Shown here one piece after another: positions 58,510 through 64,000 of a DNA stretch of 64,000 nucleotides; position 1 is the first letter of the stretch; each line of letters begins with the position of its first letter. Under the pieces are notes generated by a model, which did not search any database, had not been told where the DNA came from, and worked only from the letters and a program-made list of their open reading frames with translations. Made by a program: the position numbers and the translations under genes. Origin of the DNA: Streptomyces tendae (GTDB lineage: Bacteria; Actinomycetota; Actinomycetes; Streptomycetales; Streptomycetaceae); the NCBI RefSeq assembly GCF_014650435.1, contig NZ_BMUY01000007.1:248001-312000 (forward strand). Reading direction: 5' to 3'.

Positions 58510-59751
58510 CTAACGCTTGTCGACGGCGAGTTCGCCGTTGAGGATCACGATGCTGAGATCGCGCAGGTTCCCGATGTCCGTGGTGGGATCGGCGTTCAGT
58601 ACAAGCAGGTCGGCGCGCTTGCCTTCGGCCACCGCGCCGAGGTCGGGGCGGGCGCACTGCCGCGACGCCCCGCTGGTGCCTGCGGCCAGTACCTGGGTGG
58701 GTGTCATCCCGGCCGCCACCATGAGCTCGGCCTCTTCCAGGGTGTTGGCTCCGAACAGGCCCCGGCCGCTGAAGGTGTCACTGCCCAGCGCGATGTGCAC
58801 GCCGGCCTGGGAGACCTTCTTGAGGTTGCCACGCGCGTCCGGGTGGGCATCGTCGATCCAGAGTGTGGGTGTGTAGGTGATGCCGCGTTCGAGCATGAGG
58901 TCGATGAGCGAGCGGTCGGTGAGGGGCTCGACGGTGACACCGTGCTCCAGGCCGTCCGCCCCGGCCTCGATCGCCTCGCGTGCCGCGGCTTGCTGAGTGG
59001 TGTGGACGGTGACCCGAAGGCCCCGCTCGTGCCCGGTCTCGATACCTGCCCGGAGGAGTTCGAGGGGGAGTCGTTCCAGCTCGACACCATCCGGAAAGGC
59101 GGGATTCTGCCAGAGGTATGCCGACTCGCCGCAGTGCGCGCACGCGCCCTCTGACAGGAGTTTGATGGCGTCCACCTTGCGGTCGGCGAGGTGGTGCACC
59201 AGGTCGCGGATCTCCTGCACGCTGTCGACCTCTCCCGTGAAGCGTTCGCGCGCCCAGGGGTTGTCGCTGAAGACAGTGGCGGCGGGGTGCCCGTCGCGCC
59301 CGGTGATGCCGCAACCGGTTGCCAGCAGTCGCGGGCCACGCAGCGTGCCTTCGGCGATTCCGGCCCGCGTGGCCAGGATCCCGCCCGTCGGATCGCCCAC
59401 CGACTTGATGGTGGTGACCCCGTGGTCGAGGAACAGCCCGAGGCGCCCCGGGAGTTCGTTCTCCTCGAAGGCCCGCATCGAGTCAGGATCCGAGACCGCG
59501 CGCACGTCGTAGAAGTGGACATGAGTGTCGATCAGTCCCGGCATTACCCATGCTCCGGCCGCATCGACCTCCTGCCTGCCCCCGAGCGGTTCGGCCGATA
59601 CGGAGGCGATCTCCGTGCCGTTGACGGCGATGTCGTACAGACCGGTGAGCGCCTGGCGGCCGTCGAAGACATGTGCGCGACGGATGACGAGGTCGTAGGT
59701 CGCAGGACCGGCGGCCTCGGCGCTCGCGATCGCTTCGGCTTCGTGGTGCAT
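58510..59751 (-). CDS. amidohydrolase (imidazolonepropionase/prolidase-like)
   Basis: 413 residues. It has the composite amidohydrolase fold with the metal motif THVHFYD (HxH), a catalytic Lys in VDAIKLLSEGA, the third His in VTVHTTQQAA, a fourth in GLEHGV and the final Asp in ALGSDTFSG. This corresponds to the Sgx9260/prolidase-like subgroup of binuclear zinc hydrolases. The start at 59751 (MHHEAEAIAS) follows AGGAG; a start 16 codons upstream would overlap the operator. It is 99 bp downstream of the Rrf2 gene on the same strand. Likely reaction: hydrolysis of a small amide or N-acyl compound. Confidence 0.9.
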   Translation of the reverse strand: MHHEAEAIASAEAAGPATYDLVIRRAHVFDGRQALTGLYDIAVNGTEIASVSAEPLGGRQEVDAAGAWVMPGLIDTHVHFYDVRAVSDPDSMRAFEENELPGRLGLFLDHGVTTIKSVGDPTGGILATRAGIAEGTLRGPRLLATGCGITGRDGHPAATVFSDNPWARERFTGEVDSVQEIRDLVHHLADRKVDAIKLLSEGACAHCGESAYLWQNPAFPDGVELERLPLELLRAGIETGHERGLRVTVHTTQQAAAREAIEAGADGLEHGVTVEPLTDRSLIDLMLERGITYTPTLWIDDAHPDARGNLKKVSQAGVHIALGSDTFSGRGLFGANTLEEAELMVAAGMTPTQVLAAGTSGASRQCARPDLGAVAEGKRADLLVLNADPTTDIGNLRDLSIVILNGELAVDKR

Positions 59752-59785
59752 CGCTCTCACTCCTGGCGTGTACGCGTCTCGAATC

Positions 59786-59810
59786 AACTGCAACTGCATT
59801 GGTTGCAGTT
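59786..59810. promoter_or_regulatory. candidate Rrf2 operator upstream of the amidohydrolase
   Basis: AACTGCAAC (59786-59794) and GTTGCAGTT (59802-59810) are perfect 9-bp arms with a 7-bp spacer. A similar AGTTGCAG half-site lies upstream of the Rrf2 gene near 60331. Confidence 0.7.
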
Positions 59811-59850
59811 AGGGTGTGCGTCATGACGTGGCGTGTGTGTCACGGTTGAT

Positions 59851-60294
59851 TCAGTGGTCCCGCGCTTCGTTGTCGCAGGCCAGTATCTGCTGCAGGAGGG
59901 CGGCGATCGTCGTGCGGCCGAGCTGTTCCTCCAGAGCCCGCTCCGCGCCGCGGAACTCGACGTCGAGCAGATCGCCGATGTTGCGGCCGATCACACATGC
60001 CCCACTCGGTGGATGGGGGTGCCTCGAGAGGATTCGCCCTCCCTCCACGGCGGCGTACGCGTCGTAGAGCGTGATGTCCCGCGGAGTGCGGGCAAGGAAC
60101 CAGCCGCCACCCCGCCCCTCCGTGGACCGCACCAGATGAGCGTCTCGCAACTGGCCGAGGATGCGCCGCACGAGAACTGGATTGCTTTCGAGGCTGTCCG
60201 CGATCTCCGCGGAAGTCAACGAGCCTCCGCGCCGGTGCGCCAGCATCGCGAGCGCGTGAATCGCGACCGCGCTCCTGCTGCTGAGCCCCGCCAT
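59851..60294 (-). CDS. Rrf2 family transcriptional regulator
   Basis: 147 residues. The Rrf2 winged helix has SRSAVAIHALAMLAHRRGGSLTSAEIADSLESNPVLVRRILGQLRDAHLVRSTEGRGGGWFLA. The C-terminal region has isolated cysteines (GACVIGRN and ACDNEA) but not the three closely spaced cysteines of IscR/NsrR, so it probably does not bind an iron-sulfur cluster. The ATG at 60294 follows GAGGAG. The neighbouring amidohydrolase is the likely target. Confidence 0.9.
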   Translation of the reverse strand: MAGLSSRSAVAIHALAMLAHRRGGSLTSAEIADSLESNPVLVRRILGQLRDAHLVRSTEGRGGGWFLARTPRDITLYDAYAAVEGGRILSRHPHPPSGACVIGRNIGDLLDVEFRGAERALEEQLGRTTIAALLQQILACDNEARDH

Positions 60295-60424
60295 CTTCGA
60301 CTCCTCGCCGCCGATCAACTGTCACCAAAGTAGTTGCAGATGATTCGACGGTCAATGGAGCCGTCCGGCCCCCGGACCCGCGCAGGGCGGACGCCGGGTG
60401 ACGACGGCCTGAACGGTCGTCCGG

Positions 60425-61024
60425 TCACGCCCGCAACCCGTCCACCGCCGCGTCGACCGCCGCCAGGGCCGCAGCCCTGTCGAGCCCCGCCCTCGATACG
60501 AGCGAGAGCCCCTGGACGATGTAGAGGAGGAGTTGCGCCTGGGCCTCGGGGGAGCCGGTGTCCGTGACCTCACCGGCTGCCTGTGCGCGGCGGAGCGCTG
60601 CGGCGACGATGTCGGTGAACCTGCGGTACGAGCGGGTGACGATCTCCGTGGCTTCGCCGTCCTGGGGGACGAGCTCTGCGGTCGTGTTGCCGATCAGGCA
60701 GCCCTGTGGCGCGCCCAGGTCGGAGACCAGTTCGTCCAGCCTGACGGGATGGGTCAGGATCTCCCGCAGGGCGGGCAGGAGTGGGCTGGTGTCGAGTGCG
60801 GCGGTCAGATGACGCTCGTACACCTGCCAGTAGAGCCTGACGGCTTCCAGGTAGAAGCGGCGCTTGTCGCCGAACGCGCCGTAGAGACTGCCGCGCTCGA
60901 CGGCCAGCGCGTCGACCAGGTCCTGGATCGATGTCGCCCCGTATCCCCGGGACCAGAACAGTTCGAGTGCGCGCTCCAGCGTCCGTTCCTTGTCGAACTC
61001 GCGGGGGCGTCCGGTTCGTGCCAC
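60425..61024 (-). CDS. TetR family repressor (YxaF-like)
   Basis: 199 residues. The helix-turn-helix has RTLERALELFWSRGYGATSIQDLVDALAVERGSLYGAFGDKRRFYLEAVRLY. The C-domain contains APQGCLIGNTTAEL, a feature of the YxaF/LmrA-like group. The GTG at 61024 directly follows the predicted transcription start, so the mRNA is probably leaderless. It is divergent from two SDR genes, with an outstanding 15-bp-arm operator between. Confidence 0.92.
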   Translation of the reverse strand: MARTGRPREFDKERTLERALELFWSRGYGATSIQDLVDALAVERGSLYGAFGDKRRFYLEAVRLYWQVYERHLTAALDTSPLLPALREILTHPVRLDELVSDLGAPQGCLIGNTTAELVPQDGEATEIVTRSYRRFTDIVAAALRRAQAAGEVTDTGSPEAQAQLLLYIVQGLSLVSRAGLDRAAALAAVDAAVDGLRA

Positions 61025-61031
61025 GTGCTCG

Positions 61032-61060
61032 ATCCTACGACTTCTTGACTGGACGTTCAA
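61032..61060 (-). promoter_or_regulatory. TetR gene promoter (leaderless)
   Basis: Read on the minus strand: TTGAAC (61060-61055), a 17-bp spacer, then TAGGAT (61037-61032). The predicted start is about 61025, adjacent to the GTG at 61024. It overlaps the opposing SDR promoter. Confidence 0.65.
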
Positions 61061-61071
61061 GAAGTCGTAGG
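61034..61071. promoter_or_regulatory. TetR operator, perfect 15-bp arms
   Basis: CCTACGACTTCTTGA (61034-61048) and TCAAGAAGTCGTAGG (61057-61071) flank an 8-bp spacer. A further half-site, ACTTCTTGAAC, lies at 61084-61094. The palindrome covers the -35 boxes of both divergent promoters. Confidence 0.88.
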
Positions 61072-61073
61072 TT
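61045..61073 (+). promoter_or_regulatory. promoter of the SDR-SDR operon
   Basis: TTGACT (61045-61050), a 17-bp spacer, then TAGGTT (61068-61073), about 70 bp upstream of the first SDR ATG at 61143. Confidence 0.7.
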
Positions 61074-61142
61074 CCGTCGCATCACTTCTTGAACGGACGC
61101 ACAGAAGTCGGTCGCTCACTGATCGGCGCGAAGGGCGGAGCA

Positions 61143-61892
61143 ATGGAGTTTGCGGGCAAGACGGCACTCGTCACCGGATCCGGCGCGGTCGGGGGACTCG
61201 GGCACGTCACGGCCAGGGTGCTGGCCGCGGGCGGAGCGGACCTGATCCTGACCGGCACCGATCCGCGACGCGGCGCCAAGGTGGTGGAAGACCTCCGCGC
61301 AGTGCGCGGCAGCTCCGCCGGGGCGGTGCGTTTCGTCGCCGCCGACCTGTCCGACCCGGCGGGCGTGCGGCAGCTGGCCGCGGACGCCGGGGCAGTCGAC
61401 ATCTTGGTCAACAACGCGAGCATGATGACGTTCGCCCCGACCGCCGGGCAGGACCTCACGACCTACGACGCAGCCTTCGCGGTCAATGTGCGTGCCCCGT
61501 TCCAGCTCACCGCCCTGCTCGCGGAGAAGATGGCCGCGGGCGGCGGCGGCAGCATCGTCAACGTCAGCTCCACCGCGGCCGGCCTCGGCATGCCGGGCAT
61601 GGCGGTGTACGGCGCCACCAAGGCGGCGCTCGAATCACTGACCCGCACCTGGGCGGCTGAATTCGCCGAGTCGAACGTGCGGGTCAACGCCGTCGCTCCG
61701 GGCCCGATGCGCACCTCGAAGGTGATCGCGGCGATGGGACCCGACATGGGCGGCATGGGCCTCACCACCGCGCTCAAGCGCACCTCCGACCCCGCCGAGG
61801 TGGCCCAGGTGATCGCCTTTCTCGCCAGCGGCCGGGCCAGCTACATGACCGGGGCGATCGTGGCCGCCGACGGTGGCCGCACCGCAATCTGA
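61143..61892 (+). CDS. short-chain dehydrogenase
   Basis: 249 residues. The cofactor motif is TGSGAVGGLG, with extra residues compared with the usual TGxxxGIG. NNASMMTFAP, VSSTAAGLG, YGATKAALES and APGPMRTSKV follow, ending with TGAIVAADGG. GAAGGGCGGAG precedes the ATG. It is the first gene of a two-SDR operon under the TetR operator at 61034. The second SDR starts 13 bp after its stop. Confidence 0.92.
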   Translation: MEFAGKTALVTGSGAVGGLGHVTARVLAAGGADLILTGTDPRRGAKVVEDLRAVRGSSAGAVRFVAADLSDPAGVRQLAADAGAVDILVNNASMMTFAPTAGQDLTTYDAAFAVNVRAPFQLTALLAEKMAAGGGGSIVNVSSTAAGLGMPGMAVYGATKAALESLTRTWAAEFAESNVRVNAVAPGPMRTSKVIAAMGPDMGGMGLTTALKRTSDPAEVAQVIAFLASGRASYMTGAIVAADGGRTAI

Positions 61893-61905
61893 GAGGAACA
61901 GAACC

Positions 61906-62655
61906 ATGGATCGGCTTACGGGAAAGCACGCACTGATCACAGGGGGGACGAGCGGCATCGGCCTGGAAACGGCCCGCGAGTTCCTCGCCGAGGGAGCCAC
62001 GGTCGCCATCACCGGCCGCTCCCGGGAAAGGCTGGACGCCGCCGCTCGGCAACTGGACGGCCCGCTGCTGACCATCGTCAGCGACGCCGGCGACGTACCC
62101 GGCCAGGCGACGCTCGCGGCACGGCTGCGGGAGGAATGGCCGAAGCTCGACATCCTGATGAGCAACGCCGCCGACACGACCCACCTCCCCATCGAGGCAT
62201 GGACCGAGGAGGCGTTCGACACGCTCGTCGCGACCAATCTCAAGTCGCCGTTCTTCCTCGTCAGACACCTCCTGCCGCTCTTCTCGCAGCAGTCCTCGGT
62301 CATCCTCGTCGGCTCGGTCTCCGCGTACATCGGACACGAGAACGCGACGGTCTACGGCGCGGCCAAGGCAGGCCTGCTCTCCTACACACGTGGGCTTACC
62401 CATGAGTTGAAGGACCGCGGCATCCGCGTCAACGGACTGAGCCCGGGCCCGACGATCACCAACGCGTTCGCACCCCTCGGCGCCGAGCGCCAGGCAGCCC
62501 TCTACGAGGAACTCCGGCAGACCGTGCCTCTGCACCGCCTGGGAACCGCCACCGAGCTGGCGAAGGCGGCGGTCTACCTCGCCTCGGACGAATCCGCCTA
62601 CACCGCGGGGACCGTGCTGCGCGTCGACGGGGGCATCGGACAACTCGCGTACTAG
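61906..62655 (+). CDS. short-chain dehydrogenase
   Basis: 249 residues: GGTSGIG, SNAADTTHLP (instead of NNAG), GSVSAYIGHENATVYGAAKAGLLSYTR (Ser/Tyr/Lys) and LSPGPTITNAFAPLG, ending AGTVLRVDGG. GAGAGGA precedes the ATG. It is co-transcribed with the SDR at 61143. Two SDRs in one repressor-controlled operon suggest sequential or heteromeric action on a toxic carbonyl compound; this is inference. Confidence 0.92.
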   Translation: MDRLTGKHALITGGTSGIGLETAREFLAEGATVAITGRSRERLDAAARQLDGPLLTIVSDAGDVPGQATLAARLREEWPKLDILMSNAADTTHLPIEAWTEEAFDTLVATNLKSPFFLVRHLLPLFSQQSSVILVGSVSAYIGHENATVYGAAKAGLLSYTRGLTHELKDRGIRVNGLSPGPTITNAFAPLGAERQAALYEELRQTVPLHRLGTATELAKAAVYLASDESAYTAGTVLRVDGGIGQLAY

Positions 62656-62662
62656 CACTGGT

Positions 62663-62703
62663 TCGCCGCTCGCCGCTCGCCGCTCGCCGCTCGCCGCTCG
62701 CCG
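62663..62703 (+). repeat. 7-bp tandem repeat TCGCCGC
   Basis: Nearly six head-to-tail copies start 8 bp after the SDR stop in the 130-bp gap between convergent genes. There is no coding role. The rest of the gap shows nothing else. Confidence 0.85.
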
Positions 62704-62785
62704 TGACGACGGATCCGTGCGCCCGCCCGAGACGACGCCCTCGGCGAGGACGGCCCCACGCTGCAGTCTGCGCGGCTGTGCGGGC

Positions 62786-63148
62786 TCAGGCTGCGCGCAG
62801 GCAGAAGGGATGCCCGGCCGGGCTGGCGTAGATGCGGCTACCGGTGTCGTCGCTCTCGGCCTCGGCCGGCCGCAGACGGATGGCGCCCGCCTCGGTGGCC
62901 GTGCGGTCGGCGATCGCGAGGTCGTCGACGCCGAAGTCGAGGTGCATCTGCTGAGAGGCGCCGTCGGGCCAACTCGGAGCGACATGTCCGGGGGCCGACT
63001 GTACGACGACCACCGGCAGGCCGGGAGCCTGGATGAAGCGATGCGTGGGTGTGCGGTGGACGGAGCCGCCGAGCAGGCGGTGCCAGAACGTGCCCTCCGT
63101 CTCGATGTCGGCGGCGTCGATGATCACGGAGGCGAGGGTCATGGGCAT
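62786..63148 (-). CDS. VOC-family (glyoxalase-like) protein
   Basis: 120 residues of glyoxalase-fold type: MTLASVIIDAADIETEGTFWHRLLGG, QMHLDFGVDDLAIADRTATEAGA and SRIYASPAGHPFCL at the end. Typical metal-ligand positions are partly kept (His in MHLDFG), but the last Glu is absent, so enzyme activity is uncertain. The start at 63148 lies 32 bp after the SDR gene at 63181 on the same strand, which suggests co-transcription. Confidence 0.85.
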   Translation of the reverse strand: MPMTLASVIIDAADIETEGTFWHRLLGGSVHRTPTHRFIQAPGLPVVVVQSAPGHVAPSWPDGASQQMHLDFGVDDLAIADRTATEAGAIRLRPAEAESDDTGSRIYASPAGHPFCLRAA

Positions 63149-63180
63149 GTTGTGGTCCTGTTCCTCATGCTGGTCGGGCT

Positions 63181-63954
63181 TCAGACGGTGGGGAGGATGC
63201 CGCCGTCGACGCGGAACTGTGCGCCGGTGAGCCACTTCGCACGGTCCGAGGCGAGGAAGGCGATCATCTCGGCGACGTCCTCGGGATCCCCGGGGCGGCC
63301 CAGGGGCACCTTCAGGTGATCCACGATCTGCCGGGTGACCTCCTCGGTGGTCGTGCCCTGCTTCTCGGCCATGTGGCGCAGATGGGCGGTCGCGCCGTCG
63401 GTGACGACGAAGCCGGGAAGGACGCACACCACGCGCACGCCGTGCTCACCCACCTCGGTGGCCAGTTCCCGGCTGTAGGTGTTCAGCGCGGCCTTCGCGG
63501 CGGCGTAGGACGCCTCGGTGCGCTGGGGCAACTGGCTGGCGATCGAGGAGACGTGCACCACGACGCCGGATCCGCGCTCGACCATTCCCGGCACCAGGGC
63601 CCGGTCGAGGCGCACCGCGCTGAGGAGGTTCATCTCCAGGTCCGCCTGCCAGGACGCGTCCGACCGGCTCAGGGTGGGCGCCGGCGCACTCGCCGCACCG
63701 GCGTTGTTCACGAGTACGTCCACACCACCCAGGTGCTCGACGACGCGGCGACCGAGGTCGGCCACGCCCTGCTCCGTGGACAGGTCGGCCGCGAGGAACG
63801 CGGCGCGGCTGTCTGTCGCGGGCGGGGTGCGAGAGGCGGTCAGCACGGTCGCACCGGCGGAGGCGAACCGGCGTACGGTCGCCTCGCCCAGCCCCCGGCT
63901 GCCACCGGTGACCAGTACGCGCAGGCCGTCCAGACTCTTGTCGTTGTTCGGCAT
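63181..63954 (-). CDS. short-chain dehydrogenase
   Basis: 257 residues: GGSRGLG, NNAGAASAPAP, VSSIASQLPQ, YAAAKAALNTYSREL and LPGFVVTDG, ending AQFRVDGGILPTV. GAGGAG precedes the ATG at 63954. It is the first visible gene of a minus-strand pair with the VOC gene. Its control region continues beyond the right edge. Confidence 0.92.
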   Translation of the reverse strand: MPNNDKSLDGLRVLVTGGSRGLGEATVRRFASAGATVLTASRTPPATDSRAAFLAADLSTEQGVADLGRRVVEHLGGVDVLVNNAGAASAPAPTLSRSDASWQADLEMNLLSAVRLDRALVPGMVERGSGVVVHVSSIASQLPQRTEASYAAAKAALNTYSRELATEVGEHGVRVVCVLPGFVVTDGATAHLRHMAEKQGTTTEEVTRQIVDHLKVPLGRPGDPEDVAEMIAFLASDRAKWLTGAQFRVDGGILPTV

Positions 63955-64000
63955 GGGGGATCTCCTCAGTAAAGTGAACCCGACTCCGGAAAGGTACACC

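Noticed and set aside
1-64000. tRNA, rRNA, riboswitch, integrase or attachment site
   Set aside because: No cloverleaf, conserved RNA core, integrase gene or flanking direct repeat was recognised by reading; a covariance-model search would settle this.

Overview
The window looks like a chromosomal segment of a Streptomyces or a very close relative. The DNA is GC-rich, with strong G/C bias at third codon positions. Several genes start with GTG, and the window carries a SapA-type spore-associated protein, a DUF2637 membrane protein, an ECF41 sigma factor and an unusually high density of regulator/oxidoreductase pairs. No rRNA, tRNA, CRISPR array, transposase or prophage gene was seen. I could not assign a species.

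Layout. 1-5616 (minus strand): an aromatic-compound catabolic operon (glyoxalase-fold ring-cleavage dioxygenase, FAH-family hydrolase, C-C bond hydrolase, quinone reductase-like enzyme, FAD hydroxylase, partial alpha/beta hydrolase), with a divergent IclR regulator at 5870. 6794-13124: single genes (S51 peptidase, TetR/FAD monooxygenase pair, PhzF-like, EF-hand protein, SRAP DNA-repair protein, arginase-fold protein). 13230-19454: four divergent regulator/enzyme pairs (LysR/acetyltransferase, XRE/SDR, TetR/SDR, HxlR/NADP reductase). 19547-22646: SapA, a perfect terminator, a TetR-linked membrane protein and a DHFR-family reductase. 22787-24279: carboxymuconolactone decarboxylase-family gene and its likely ECF41 sigma factor. 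24489-31071: Lrp-type regulator, a 15-bp minisatellite, then a translationally coupled operon of deacetylase, MFS transporter, SDR and a 744-residue ketopantoate reductase/M20 peptidase fusion. 31108-33512: crotonase, HxlR, quinone reductase. 33763-40340: ABC exporter, two-component system and MMPL transporter. 40439-46806: SDR/LysR, secreted beta-propeller, XRE regulator, DUF2637 membrane protein and a sigma-like protein with a C-terminal membrane helix. 46932-49097: a two-domain teichoic-acid-type glycosyltransferase. 49399-63954: further regulator/enzyme pairs (XRE/hydrolase, TetR/quinone reductase, LysR/aldo-keto reductase, TetR/TetR, MerR, Rrf2/amidohydrolase, TetR/SDR-SDR), an ADP-ribosylglycohydrolase, and a final VOC/SDR pair.

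Much of the regulation can be read from the DNA. Most divergent gaps contain a clear inverted repeat, often overlapping recognisable -35/-10 elements, so each regulator probably represses both itself and its neighbour. The most unusual locus is 24446-31071. There a leaderless Lrp-type regulator gene, whose stop codon lies inside a tandem repeat, precedes a four-gene operon ending in a reductase/peptidase fusion that I do not recognise as a described protein. The genes fit uptake and breakdown of a small amide- or imide-containing amino-acid-like compound, but the substrate is unknown.
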